A stretch of 64,000 nt of DNA from Oceanisphaera litoralis. Its GTDB lineage: Bacteria; Pseudomonadota; Gammaproteobacteria; Enterobacterales; Aeromonadaceae. A program made the position numbers and the translations under genes. A model generated the notes under the pieces. It saw nothing but the letters and a program-made list of their open reading frames with translations. It did not search any database and was not told the DNA's origin. The number at the start of each line of letters is the position of its first letter. Position 1 is the stretch's first letter. The DNA is taken from the NCBI RefSeq assembly GCF_016907015.1, contig NZ_JAFBBE010000008.1, positions 62,001 to 126,000 on the forward strand, written 5' to 3'. This document shows, in pieces, positions 21,593 to 30,078 of this stretch.

Positions 21593-23434
21593 ATGACACA
21601 GCTTGGGATAAAGGGATTGGCGACACAAATTCAACGTAACAGTGTAACACGACTGCTGTGCACCCTGGTGCTTTCATCCGTCCTGCTGGCCTGTGGTACC
21701 GGTCCCCTGCAAAAGGGGCCATTAGAGCCGGCGCCGGACATGTTTGGCCAGACCGACAGAAGCGCCGAGCAATATCTGGCCCAGGCGGAGCAAGCCCCCG
21801 AGCCGGATGCCTTTTCCTGGCGGGCACTGGCCATTCGCGCCTGGCTGCAACAGGGCAATGTCGGTGCCGCCGAACCCCAGCTGGCCCGCCTGCGGCAGCA
21901 AGCCACACTGGCACAACGGCCATTAGTCGCCTTGCTGGACAGCGCCGCCGCCCTCGCAGACGGCAATACCGGGCTGGCCGACCAGCGACTGGCCGCCGTG
22001 GACAACACAGTCCTGCCACCCAGCGCGGCCAGCTATTATCTGTTGCTGCAGGCCAACAGGTTCGAACAGCAGCAACAGCCGATCGACGCCGCCAAAATGC
22101 TGATCGAACGCCAATCGCTGCTGGATGGCCAGGAGCAAAACGCCGGCCTGGAGCGTATCTATCAGCTGCTGACCCAAGCGTCGCCGCTGGCCTTGCGGCG
22201 GGCTCAGAACACCGGTAACAGCGAGCCGGTCAACGGCTGGCTGCGGCTGATGGCGATTGTGAACAACACCGAGGTCGATCCGGGTCAGCGCCGCTGGCAG
22301 CTGCAGTCCTGGCGCCATGCCTATCCGGATCATCCGGGGCACCGCTATCTGTCCGACAGCCCGGGGCCTGTGATGACGCTGGCATCCTATCAACCGACCC
22401 ATATTGCCGTGCTGTTGCCGATGACCGGCAAGCTGGCCGAGCAGGCCGATGCCATTCGCAACGGTATACTGAGTGCCCATCAGGGCCAGTCGTCACGGGT
22501 CAGCTTCTTCGACACACACGGCCGGGACATGGTCGGCCTCTACCAGCAGATCCAGCAGGCCGGGGCCGATTTCATTCTGGGCCCGCTGCTGAAAGAAGAT
22601 ATCGATGCCCTGAGCAGCCTGGATCCGGCCATTCCGGTGTTCGCCCTCAATAACCCTGCCTATCAACCTGTGTTGCCACACCGCTACTACTTCTCCCTGT
22701 CACCGGAAGCGGAAGCGAGCGAAGCGGCGCTTCATATGTGGGAACAGGGCCACCACCAACCGCTGGTATTTGCTCCCGACAACGAGCTGGGCCGCCGGGT
22801 CGCCGCCGAGTTCAATACCCGCTGGCAGCAGCAGAGTGGTAGTCCGGCCATACTGGCCTACTTCAACAACCAGCAATCCATCGAGTCCGATGTGCGACGT
22901 GCTCTTGATAACGGCAACGCCGGTGTGACCTCCGGTGTGGCGGCCGGCATTGGCGTGATCAGAGGCAGCATCGAGGCCGTGCCACCGGCAGGGCCCATCG
23001 ATTCGGTATTCATGGTGAGCAACAGCACTGAAACCCGCTTTATTCTGCCCTATTTCGATTTCGTCCGAGACAGCCGCGCCGCCCGCCTGCCGACCTATGT
23101 CACCTCGCGCAGCTATGTACCCGGTGGTGAACCGCCGATGAGCGAGCTGAACGGCCTGCGGCTGGCCGACATGCCCTGGCTGTTCGGCGGGGCGCCGCAG
23201 CTGATGGAAGAAGTCGAGACTCTGTGGCCCACCGTCGGCTCCAGCTGGTTACGACTGTTCGCCTTCGGTTATGATGCCCTGACCCTGATCCCCCAACTGA
23301 CTCAGCTACGGGATAATGCGCCGGCAGTACCGGCGTTGACCGGTGAGCTCAGTCTGAACGAGCGCGGCGTGGTGCAGCGCCGACTGCAATGGATGGAGTA
23401 CCGCAATGGCGAATGGCTACCCGCTGAATACTAG
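21593..23434 (+). CDS. lpoA: outer-membrane lipoprotein activator of PBP1a
   Basis: LpoA sits in the outer membrane and reaches through the wall to stimulate PBP1a (MrcA). The product is 613 residues from MTQLGIKGL. A lipoprotein signal ends in the lipobox LLAC. An N-terminal helical TPR-like region (to about residue 240) is followed by a periplasmic-binding-protein fold starting near THIAVLLPMTGKLAEQADAI. It heads lpoA-yraN-diaA-dolP, the usual gammaproteobacterial order. A longer frame into rsmI is rejected because it would bury the signal peptide. Confidence 0.93.
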   Translation: MTQLGIKGLATQIQRNSVTRLLCTLVLSSVLLACGTGPLQKGPLEPAPDMFGQTDRSAEQYLAQAEQAPEPDAFSWRALAIRAWLQQGNVGAAEPQLARLRQQATLAQRPLVALLDSAAALADGNTGLADQRLAAVDNTVLPPSAASYYLLLQANRFEQQQQPIDAAKMLIERQSLLDGQEQNAGLERIYQLLTQASPLALRRAQNTGNSEPVNGWLRLMAIVNNTEVDPGQRRWQLQSWRHAYPDHPGHRYLSDSPGPVMTLASYQPTHIAVLLPMTGKLAEQADAIRNGILSAHQGQSSRVSFFDTHGRDMVGLYQQIQQAGADFILGPLLKEDIDALSSLDPAIPVFALNNPAYQPVLPHRYYFSLSPEAEASEAALHMWEQGHHQPLVFAPDNELGRRVAAEFNTRWQQQSGSPAILAYFNNQQSIESDVRRALDNGNAGVTSGVAAGIGVIRGSIEAVPPAGPIDSVFMVSNSTETRFILPYFDFVRDSRAARLPTYVTSRSYVPGGEPPMSELNGLRLADMPWLFGGAPQLMEEVETLWPTVGSSWLRLFAFGYDALTLIPQLTQLRDNAPAVPALTGELSLNERGVVQRRLQWMEYRNGEWLPAEY

Positions 23435-23771
23435 CCGGGCCAGAGGCGAGCAGTTTGAACGCCGGGCCGAACAATTTTTACTCGAGCAGGGGCTGACGCT
23501 GCTGGTGCGTAACTATCAGTGCAAGCTCGGCGAAATCGACTTGATCATGAGCACAGACAACACCCTGATCTTCGTCGAGGTCCGTTACCGCAAGAACAGC
23601 GGCTTCGGCGGTGCCGCCGCCTCGGTGACCCCGGCCAAACAGCAGCGATTACGACGAACGGCCCACAGCTACCTGCAATCAAAAGGGCTGAATGAATCCC
23701 GCCAGTCCTGTCGATTCGATTTGGTTGCCTGTGAAGGAAATCATGTTCACTGGATACCCAACGCCTTTTAA
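23406..23771 (+). CDS. yraN: YraN family (UPF0102) endonuclease-like protein
   Basis: A 121-residue protein of the YraN family, which has a predicted Holliday-junction-resolvase/restriction-nuclease fold. The core pattern GEIDLIM...[11 protein letters not shown] holds the D and ExK residues of that fold. Its function is not established. It overlaps the lpoA end by 29 bases. Confidence 0.9.
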   Translation: MANGYPLNTSRARGEQFERRAEQFLLEQGLTLLVRNYQCKLGEIDLIMSTDNTLIFVEVRYRKNSGFGGAAASVTPAKQQRLRRTAHSYLQSKGLNESRQSCRFDLVACEGNHVHWIPNAF

Positions 23772-23779
23772 GGAACCCC

Positions 23780-24373
23780 ATGCAGGAAGAAATCAAAGCC
23801 AGTTTTACCGAAAGCATCCAGACCAAAATCGCCGCCGCCGAAGCGCTGCCGGATGATATTCTGGCCGCCGCCCAGATGATGGTGATGTGCCTGCTCAACG
23901 GCAACAAGTTGCTGGTCTGTGGCAACGGCGGCTCCAATGCCCTGGCGCAACTGTTTGTCAGCGAGCTGATCAACCGCTACGAAACCGAGCGCCCGGCCCT
24001 GCCCGCCCTCTGCCTGACGCTCGATACCAGCAGCATCAGCGCCATTGCGGTCGATCAGCATTTCGACGAGGCCTACGCCCGCCAGATACGCGCCCTGGGC
24101 CAGACCGGCGATGTGCTGGTGGTGATCTCCACCGGCGGCAACAGCCGCAATCTGATCAAGGCGGCGGAAGCCGCGCTCAGCCGGGACATGACCATAGTGG
24201 CATTGAGTGGCGGTGACGGCGGCGAGCTTGCCGGCCTGCTCGGCCCCAACGACGTGGAAATCCGGGTGCCGGCGTTACGGGCGCCCCGCATTCATGAGGT
24301 CAATTTGCTGACCCTGCATTGCCTGTGCGATTTGATCGACCGCACTCTGTTCCCCCAACAGGAAGATGAATAA
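23780..24373 (+). CDS. diaA: DnaA initiator-associating protein DiaA (SIS domain)
   Basis: DiaA is a tetrameric SIS-domain protein that binds DnaA and promotes initiation at oriC in E. coli. The 197 residues match the family (196). The SIS signature [22 protein letters not shown] and [17 protein letters not shown] are present. GmhA (sedoheptulose-7-phosphate isomerase) is a close relative, but the yraN-diaA-dolP context favours DiaA. The stop overlaps the dolP ATG. Confidence 0.9.
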   Translation: MQEEIKASFTESIQTKIAAAEALPDDILAAAQMMVMCLLNGNKLLVCGNGGSNALAQLFVSELINRYETERPALPALCLTLDTSSISAIAVDQHFDEAYARQIRALGQTGDVLVVISTGGNSRNLIKAAEAALSRDMTIVALSGGDGGELAGLLGPNDVEIRVPALRAPRIHEVNLLTLHCLCDLIDRTLFPQQEDE

Positions 24374-24951
24374 TGAAACAAGGATATATGCTGATACTGA
24401 CGTCGGCGCTGCTGCTGCAAGGCTGCGCCGGCGCCATGCTGGTCGGCGCCGGTACCGGCGTCAATTCCGCCACCGACCGTCGGACCCTGGGTACCCAGAT
24501 CAGCGATCAGACCATAGATATGCGCGCCCTGCATCGCCTCGGCGCCACCAAACCCCTGTGGGATGACAGCCGGCTGGCGGTGATCACCACCAACGGCAAG
24601 AGCCTGCTGATCGGCCAGACCCCGACTGACGCCTATCGTCGGCAGGCGGAAGACATAGTCCGGGGCGTACCCGGTGTCTCCGAGGTGTTCAACGAGGTAC
24701 GCATCGGCCAGCCGGTCGAGCTGGCGGGCCGCAGCCAGGACACCTGGCTGACGTCCAAGGTCAAGAGCACCCTGCTGGCGGAAAAGAACATCGATGGCAC
24801 CAAGATCAAGGTAGTAAGCGAGAATGGCGAAGTCTTTCTGATTGGCCTGGTCACCCGCAAGGAAGCGGATATTTCCGTGCAACTGACCCGCAATATCAGC
24901 GGCGTGAAACGCGTGATCACCGTGTTCGAGTTTGTACAGGCGGCACCGTAA
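24373..24951 (+). CDS. dolP: outer-membrane lipoprotein DolP (YraP), two BON domains
   Basis: DolP helps keep the outer membrane intact and localises to the division site. The product is 192 residues. The signal ends in the lipobox LLQGC. Two BON domains follow (about residues 45-115 and 124-190), each ending in the gvxxVxN-type pattern (GVSEVFNEVRIG, GVKRVITVFEF). It closes the lpoA operon before a strong terminator. Confidence 0.95.
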   Translation: MKQGYMLILTSALLLQGCAGAMLVGAGTGVNSATDRRTLGTQISDQTIDMRALHRLGATKPLWDDSRLAVITTNGKSLLIGQTPTDAYRRQAEDIVRGVPGVSEVFNEVRIGQPVELAGRSQDTWLTSKVKSTLLAEKNIDGTKIKVVSENGEVFLIGLVTRKEADISVQLTRNISGVKRVITVFEFVQAAP

Positions 24952-24972
24952 ATTACCATATAGCTCAGCCAT

Positions 24973-25003
24973 AAAAAACGCAGCCAACTGGCTGCGTTTT
25001 TTT
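24973..25003. terminator. bidirectional terminator between dolP and sspB
   Basis: AAAAAACGCAGCC, loop AACT, GGCTGCGTTTTTTT: an 11-13-bp stem with T runs readable from both strands. It serves dolP (plus) and sspB (minus); its right edge touches the sspB stop. Confidence 0.85.
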
Positions 25004-25445
25004 ATTTAATCACCCTCAGGGTGGGCTTGCCTTTCTTCGGTACAGAAGCCGCCGGCTCCGGTGCCGGCGGCGTATCGGCTTCATCTTCCGCTACCTCGTC
25101 GGCAGCAGCCAACCAGGCCTCATAGGCCGGCTCCGGCGGAAAGAAGGTACCGGCGCCGTTTTCCCGCGCCTGAATCGATACCACCGCCGCCATCGGCACA
25201 TACACCTGGAACGGCGAGCCGCCGAAACGGGCGCTGAAGGTGACCGCTTCGTTATCCATGTGCAAACCGACCACCGCCTGGGGGGCAATGCTCAACACTA
25301 TCTGTCCGTCCTGCACATACTGGTGCGGCACCCTGGTGTGAGCCACTTCGGCATTGACCACCAGGTGTGGCGTCAGTTCGTTATCCAGCAGCCAGTCATA
25401 GAAAGCGCGCAGCAAATAGGGCCGGCTGGGCGTCATCTTGTCCAT
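25002..25445 (-). CDS. sspB: ClpXP protease specificity-enhancing factor SspB
   Basis: SspB binds ssrA-tagged proteins and delivers them to ClpXP. The product is 147 residues. The substrate-binding fold (RPYLLRAFYDWLLDNELTPH...) is followed by an acidic, proline-rich linker and the conserved ClpX-binding tail GKPTLRVIK at the C-terminus. It is two bases from sspA, with which it forms an operon. Confidence 0.96.
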   Translation of the reverse strand: MDKMTPSRPYLLRAFYDWLLDNELTPHLVVNAEVAHTRVPHQYVQDGQIVLSIAPQAVVGLHMDNEAVTFSARFGGSPFQVYVPMAAVVSIQARENGAGTFFPPEPAYEAWLAAADEVAEDEADTPPAPEPAASVPKKGKPTLRVIK

Positions 25446-25447
25446 GC

Positions 25448-26077
25448 TCAGACCTTACCACCGATATCACGTTCGTCTTCGGTCAGGGAAGCCTGGAACG
25501 ACTCCCGCTCGAACAGACGGATCATATAGGTCTTGAGCTCTTTGGCACCGCGACCGGACAACTCGATACCCAGTGACGGCAAACGCCACAGCAAGGGGGC
25601 CATGTAGCAATCGACCAGGCTGAACTCCTCACTCATGAAGTAAGGATACTCGGCAAATACAGGCGCTACGGCCAGCAAGGCCTCACGCAGTTCCTTGCGG
25701 GCTTCGTCCGCTTTTTCATTGCGCTGGATACGCTTGACCAGTGAATACCAGTCCTGAGCGATGCGGTGCATCATCAGTCGGCTGGTACCCCGGGCGACCG
25801 GATAGACCGGCATCAGCGGCGGATGAGGAAAACGCTCATCCAGGTATTCCATGATGATATGAGATTCGTAAAGCACCAGCTCCCGGTCGACCAGGGTCGG
25901 CAGGGTGCCGTAAGGGTTCAGCTCCAGCATCTCCTCGGGCAGGCTGTCGGGTTCAACATGGCTGATCTCGACACTTACCCCTTTTTCTGCCAGGACGATA
26001 CGCACCTGGTGGCTGTAAATATCCTCAGCCCCTGAAAACAGCGTCATGATGGAACGCTTATTAGCTGCAACTGCCAT
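25448..26077 (-). CDS. sspA: stringent starvation protein A
   Basis: SspA is a glutathione-S-transferase-fold protein without GST activity that binds RNA polymerase and affects stationary-phase and acid-stress transcription. The 209 residues have the thioredoxin-like N-terminal domain (SIMTLFSGAEDIYSHQVRIV) and the helical C-terminal domain. The context petABC-sspA-sspB is common in gammaproteobacteria. Confidence 0.96.
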   Translation of the reverse strand: MAVAANKRSIMTLFSGAEDIYSHQVRIVLAEKGVSVEISHVEPDSLPEEMLELNPYGTLPTLVDRELVLYESHIIMEYLDERFPHPPLMPVYPVARGTSRLMMHRIAQDWYSLVKRIQRNEKADEARKELREALLAVAPVFAEYPYFMSEEFSLVDCYMAPLLWRLPSLGIELSGRGAKELKTYMIRLFERESFQASLTEDERDIGGKV

Positions 26078-26099
26078 TGAATCCTCCGCAAATCATAAA

Positions 26100-26140
26100 T
26101 AGGAACGGCAATGGAAGCATATTCGCCCCATTGCCGCTCC
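26100..26140 (-). terminator. hairpin between petC and sspA
   Basis: A 13-bp stem with one G-U pair (GGAGCGGCAATGG / CCATTGCCGTTCC on the minus strand) and a 13-base loop, followed by TATTTATG. The T-tract is weak, so it may only partly separate petABC from sspAB. Confidence 0.5.
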
Positions 26141-26165
26141 CCTGCCTAGCTTAAACGATGTCTAC

Positions 26166-26900
26166 TCAGTGTACGTCACGCCAGTATTCTTTCTTCAGCA
26201 TGTAGGCAAAGACAAAGAAGATAGCCAGGAAACCCAGTACCCAGTAGCCCATACGCTGACGTTCCAGCTTGACTGGCTCACCGGAATAGACCAGGAAGTT
26301 GACAATATCCAGTACCGCCTTGTCGTACTCTTCCGTGGTCAGCTCACCGTTACCCTCGGTCTCGATCCCCACCGGTGTTGCCACCTCATGGCCATCCACG
26401 GTGTGCACCACGGTTTTCAGGTGTGCACTACCCTGCAGCGGCTCCAGTACATGAGGCATGCCCACAGACGGGAAGACCAGGTTGTTCACCCCGAACGGGC
26501 GGCTGTCGTCCTTGTAAAAGGAACGCAGGTAGGTGTACAGCCAGTCGGCTCCACGTACCCGGGCCACCAGGGTCAGGTCGGGCGGCGGTGCGCCAAACCA
26601 GCTGGCCGCATCTTTTTCGGGAATGGCATTTTCCATCAGTTCACCGATACCGACACCGGTGAAATTCAGGTTGGCCTGCATGATGTCTTCCGGAATACCC
26701 AGATCCTCGGCCACCCGGTTATAACGCTGATACTGGGTGCTGTGGCAAGCGGAACAATAGTTCATGAACAGCTTGGCACCGTTCTGCAGCGACGCCTTGT
26801 CACTCAGATCGTAGTCGGCCTTGTCCAGATGAACGGCGCCACCGGCCGCCATCACCAGAGACGGCAGGAACGCAAATACAGCGATGATTAACTTCTTCAT
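26166..26900 (-). CDS. petC: ubiquinol-cytochrome c reductase, cytochrome c1
   Basis: Cytochrome c1 passes electrons from the Rieske protein to soluble cytochrome c on the periplasmic face of complex III. From MKKLIIAVFA the product is 244 residues. A signal peptide (to about residue 18) precedes the haem motif CSACH at 49-53. A C-terminal transmembrane anchor is seen in MGYWVLGFLAIFFVFAYML. It overlaps petB by four bases. The frame is open further upstream, inside petB, without family features. Confidence 0.96.
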   Translation of the reverse strand: MKKLIIAVFAFLPSLVMAAGGAVHLDKADYDLSDKASLQNGAKLFMNYCSACHSTQYQRYNRVAEDLGIPEDIMQANLNFTGVGIGELMENAIPEKDAASWFGAPPPDLTLVARVRGADWLYTYLRSFYKDDSRPFGVNNLVFPSVGMPHVLEPLQGSAHLKTVVHTVDGHEVATPVGIETEGNGELTTEEYDKAVLDIVNFLVYSGEPVKLERQRMGYWVLGFLAIFFVFAYMLKKEYWRDVH

Positions 26901-28114
26901 TTGAACGTGACCCTCTCTGGCAGCGGCTTGGTTTTTTCGTTTTTGCTGTAGAAGAACAACAGTACGAAGAAGGCGAAGTAGCCGAACGAACAAATCTGGG
27001 CGATCAGCGTCAGCAGCGAGGTGGACGGCAAGGCACCCAGAACACCCAGGATGATGAAGCAGATCACGAACTGAGCGATGTTCAGCAGGTGCAGCTTGCT
27101 GCGGTAGCGGAACGAACGCACCTTGCAGCGATCCAGCCAGGGCAGCACGAACAGCACGGCAATCGACAGCCCCATCAGGATAACGCCGGTCAACTTGTCG
27201 GGCACCGCCCGCAGAATGGCGTAGAAGGGGGTGAAGTACCACACGGGCGCAATATGCTCCGGGGTTTTCAGGCCGTTGGCCGCTTCGAAGTTGGGCCCTT
27301 CCAGGAAGTAACCGCCACCTTCAGGCATGAAGAAAATCACGAAGGCGAACAGGAACAGGAAGCCGGCCACGCCCACCACATCCTTGACGGTGTAGTAAGG
27401 GTGGAACGGAATGGCGTCTTTGGGCCAGCCGTTTTCGTCCTTGTGCTTCTTGATATCGATGCCATCGGGGTTGTTGGAACCGACCTCGTGCAGCGCCACT
27501 ATATGCAGGAACACCAGAATGACCAGCACCAGCGGCAGGGCAATCACGTGCAGCGCGAAGAAGCGGGTCAGGGTAGCACCGGAAATGACGTAGTCACCGC
27601 GGATCCACAGGGTCAGATCGTCGCCGATGACCGGAATGGCACCGAACAGCGAGATGATCACCTGAGCACCCCAGAACGACATCTGTCCCCAGGGCAGCAG
27701 ATAGCCCATGAAGGCTTCGGCCATCAGCACCAGGAAGATCAGCATGCCGAACAGCCACAGCAGTTCACGGGGCTTCTGATAAGAGCCGTAGATCAGGCCG
27801 CGGAACATGTGCAGATACACGACCACGAAGAAGGCGGAGGCACCGGTGGAGTGCATGTAACGCAGCAACCAGCCGTATTCCACATCACGCATTATGTATT
27901 CGACAGAGGCGAAGGCACCCTCGCCGGAAGGGTTGTAGTTCATGGTCAGCCAGACACCGGTCAGTATCTGGTTAACCAGCACCAGCATGGCCAGGGAGCC
28001 AAAGAAGTACCAGAAGTTGAAGTTTTTCGGTGCCGGATACTGACCTACGTGCTTGTTGTAGGTCGCGGTCATCGGAATCCGCTCATCGATCCAGGCTACA
28101 AGTTTACCCAGCAT
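26897..28114 (-). CDS. petB: ubiquinol-cytochrome c reductase, cytochrome b
   Basis: Cytochrome b is the membrane core of complex III, with two haems b and the quinol oxidation and reduction sites. The product is 405 residues with eight or so transmembrane helices. The haem-ligand helices (LRYMHSTGASAFFVVVYLHM and RFFALHVIALPLVLVILVFLH) and the Qo-site PEWY-type loop (here PVWYF) are visible. It is separate from cytochrome c1, not fused as in some proteobacteria. Confidence 0.97.
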   Translation of the reverse strand: MLGKLVAWIDERIPMTATYNKHVGQYPAPKNFNFWYFFGSLAMLVLVNQILTGVWLTMNYNPSGEGAFASVEYIMRDVEYGWLLRYMHSTGASAFFVVVYLHMFRGLIYGSYQKPRELLWLFGMLIFLVLMAEAFMGYLLPWGQMSFWGAQVIISLFGAIPVIGDDLTLWIRGDYVISGATLTRFFALHVIALPLVLVILVFLHIVALHEVGSNNPDGIDIKKHKDENGWPKDAIPFHPYYTVKDVVGVAGFLFLFAFVIFFMPEGGGYFLEGPNFEAANGLKTPEHIAPVWYFTPFYAILRAVPDKLTGVILMGLSIAVLFVLPWLDRCKVRSFRYRSKLHLLNIAQFVICFIILGVLGALPSTSLLTLIAQICSFGYFAFFVLLFFYSKNEKTKPLPERVTFK

Positions 28115-28116
28115 GC

Positions 28117-28707
28117 TTAGGCTCCTTCCTTGTCTGCGCCAACCAGAATGGTGGCATCATTGACATAGTAATAAGGGGGGATCACCAGGTTCAGCGGGGC
28201 GGGTACGCTCTGGAAGACGCGACCGGCCATGTCGAACTTGGAGCCGTGGCAAGGGCAGAAGAAACCAGAGGTAATCCCCTGAACCTGTTCGCCGAACGAA
28301 TCCGGCAGGTAGGTGGGTGAACAGCCCAGGTGGGTACAAAGCCCTACCGCCACAAACAACTCGGGTTTGATCGAGCGGTAACCATTCTGGGCGTAATCCG
28401 GTTGTTGCGGCTGCTCGGAGGCAGGATCCCGCAGCTGGTTGTCGTGCTTGGACAGGGCATCCAGGGTGTCCTGGGTGCGGCGGACTATCCAGACCGGCTT
28501 TCCTCGCCATTCCACCCGGATCAACTGACCCGGTTCGACTTTACTGACATCTACTTCTACCGGGGCTCCAGCCGCCTTTGCTTTGGCGCTGGGATTCCAC
28601 GATGCGATAAAAGGCACAGCGACAAAAGCAGCTCCGACCCCACCCACAGCTGTGGTTGACCAGGTCAGAAATCTGCGGCGACCGGTATCAACTGGCGCAT
28701 TGCTCAT
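28117..28707 (-). CDS. petA: ubiquinol-cytochrome c reductase, Rieske iron-sulfur subunit
   Basis: The Rieske protein carries a 2Fe-2S cluster that takes the first electron from quinol. The product is 196 residues. The N-terminus GRRRFLTWSTT is a twin-arginine signal-anchor. Cluster ligands are in CTHLGC (C124, H126; C129 for the disulfide) and CPCHGS (C151, H154; C153). First gene of petABC, two bases from petB, with a good promoter upstream. Enterobacteria lack this complex, so it informs the taxonomic placement. Confidence 0.97.
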   Translation of the reverse strand: MSNAPVDTGRRRFLTWSTTAVGGVGAAFVAVPFIASWNPSAKAKAAGAPVEVDVSKVEPGQLIRVEWRGKPVWIVRRTQDTLDALSKHDNQLRDPASEQPQQPDYAQNGYRSIKPELFVAVGLCTHLGCSPTYLPDSFGEQVQGITSGFFCPCHGSKFDMAGRVFQSVPAPLNLVIPPYYYVNDATILVGADKEGA

Positions 28708-28821
28708 CCAAAAACTCTCCCATTTGGTCTCCGCGCGTTTATTGTTCGTTCCATGCTTCGAGACGGCTTATGACAACTGCGGCGGATATTATGGTTTCAA
28801 TTGCCACGAAAAAACCCTGAA

Positions 28822-28850
28822 ATTCTAAAGAAAAGCGCGGTCTTTTACAA
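28822..28850 (-). promoter_or_regulatory. petABC promoter
   Basis: TTGTAA, 17 bases, TAGAAT on the minus strand: a good sigma-70 match about 115 bases upstream of petA. The rest of the rpsI-petA gap (28708-28943) holds nothing else that I recognise. Confidence 0.55.
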
Positions 28851-28943
28851 GGACGGCTAAAGGGTCAACAAATCACTGTTTCACAGCATAATTTGTTATG
28901 AAACAAGGATTTATTAGTGAATCCGATCCATTTCTTTCAAATA

Positions 28944-28970
28944 TAAAAAAGCCCGGGTAAACCCGGGCTC
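28944..28970 (-). terminator. rplM-rpsI operon terminator
   Basis: A GCCCGGG/CCCGGGC stem with a short loop is followed by TTTTTTATAT on the minus strand, about 20 bases after the rpsI stop. Confidence 0.85.
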
Positions 28971-28990
28971 TGATATAAACGCAATCCCAA

Positions 28991-29383
28991 TTAACGCTTG
29001 GAGAACTGAGGACGCTTACGTGCTTTATGCAGACCGACTTTCTTACGTTCCACTTTACGAGCGTCACGAGTAACGAAGCCAGCCTTGCGCAGCGAACCGC
29101 GCAGGGTTTCGTCGTATTGCATCAGGGCACGAGTAATGCCGTGACGAATAGCGCCGGCCTGACCGGAAATGCCACCACCGGCAACGGTGATGAACAGATC
29201 GAATTTATCGGTCATCTCAACCAGTTCCAACGGCTGACGAACCACCATACGGGCGGTTTCGCGACCAAAGTACTGATCCAGTGAACGTTTATTGATAACG
29301 ATGTTACCGCTACCCTGCTTCACGAATACCCGTGCAGTAGAGCTTTTGCGACGACCGGTACCGTAGTATTGAGTTTCTGCCAT
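28991..29383 (-). CDS. rpsI: 30S ribosomal protein S9
   Basis: S9 binds the head of the 30S subunit, and its C-terminal tail contacts P-site tRNA. The 130 residues match the family. The start [20 protein letters not shown] and the basic tail [11 protein letters not shown] are characteristic. It follows rplM by 15 bases. Confidence 0.99.
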   Translation of the reverse strand: MAETQYYGTGRRKSSTARVFVKQGSGNIVINKRSLDQYFGRETARMVVRQPLELVEMTDKFDLFITVAGGGISGQAGAIRHGITRALMQYDETLRGSLRKAGFVTRDARKVERKKVGLHKARKRPQFSKR

Positions 29384-29398
29384 TTGCCTAATCCCGCC

Positions 29399-29827
29399 TT
29401 AGATGTCCAGTACTTGAGGTTGTTGCGCAGCGTGGTTGTGCTGGCCGCCGACAAAGACTTTCATCTTGCGGAACATAGCACGACCCAAGGGGCCACGTGG
29501 CAGCATGCCGCGAACGGCAGACTCAATTACCATCTCGGGCTTGCGTACAATCAGCTTCTCGAAGCTGATGGACTTGATGCCACCCGGAAAACCGGAGTGA
29601 GAATAGTAGATTTTGCCTTCGGCTTTATTACCGGTTACCTGAATTTTCTCGGCATTGATCACGACGATGTAATCGCCACAGTCAACATGCGGAGTATATT
29701 CCGGCTTGTGCTTACCACGCAGACGGCTGGCAATCTCGGTGGCCAAACGACCCAGAGTTTTGCCCTCTGCATCAACAACATACCAGTCACGCTTTACGGT
29801 TTCTGGCTTAGCAACAAAAGTTTTCAT
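29399..29827 (-). CDS. rplM: 50S ribosomal protein L13
   Basis: L13 is an early-assembly large-subunit protein. From [20 protein letters not shown] it has 142 residues, as in E. coli; a four-residue in-frame extension is disregarded. In E. coli, L13 represses its own operon through the rplM leader. A leader of about 130 bases is predicted here too. Confidence 0.99.
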   Translation of the reverse strand: MKTFVAKPETVKRDWYVVDAEGKTLGRLATEIASRLRGKHKPEYTPHVDCGDYIVVINAEKIQVTGNKAEGKIYYSHSGFPGGIKSISFEKLIVRKPEMVIESAVRGMLPRGPLGRAMFRKMKVFVGGQHNHAAQQPQVLDI

Positions 29828-29964
29828 GGATAAACCCAAATTACTTAAAATGAATCATACACTTGCGCACATGCGCAAAACACGACAAGACCTGTACCCC
29901 TTCGAGCACCAGTCTTCTTACAGTGATGCTGCCTCATCGACAGCTGTGTAACGTGGGCCGAGCG

Positions 29965-29992
29965 ATTATAGGTAAAGTTGCCGTAAAAATCA
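29965..29992 (-). promoter_or_regulatory. rplM-rpsI promoter with long leader
   Basis: A perfect TATAAT (29965-29970, minus strand) with a weak -35 (TGATTT, 16-base spacing) predicts transcription from about 29958 and a leader of about 130 bases. The leader contains a TTGCGCA/TGCGCAA hairpin (around 29863-29878) and may be the L13 autoregulatory target, by analogy with E. coli. Confidence 0.55.
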
Positions 29993-29996
29993 CCTG

Positions 29997-30022
29997 CTAA
30001 TTTTAATGCCCATTAAAATTAG
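29997..30022. promoter_or_regulatory. perfect 12-bp AT-rich inverted repeat upstream of rplM
   Basis: CTAATTTTAATG, CC, CATTAAAATTAG. It lies just upstream of the rplM -35 region and downstream of zapE. It could be an operator, an AT-rich upstream promoter element, or part of the zapE terminator. Confidence 0.5.
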
Positions 30023-30030
30023 TCGGCCCG

Positions 30031-30070
30031 CCCGCCCCTTCCCGGCATCATGCCCAGATACCGGGGCGGG
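30031..30070 (-). terminator. GC-rich hairpin after zapE
   Basis: CCCGCCCC and GGGGCGGG (8 bp) enclose a 24-base loop directly after the zapE stop. No T-tract follows, so termination strength is uncertain; the AT-rich palindrome at 29997-30022 comes next. Confidence 0.35.
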
Positions 30071-30078
30071 TATTGTGA

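Noticed and set aside
26901-27242. PetB-PetC fusion suggested by an open frame continuous with petC
   Set aside because: The upstream part is out of frame with petB and lacks cytochrome b features; petB and petC overlap by only four bases as separate genes.
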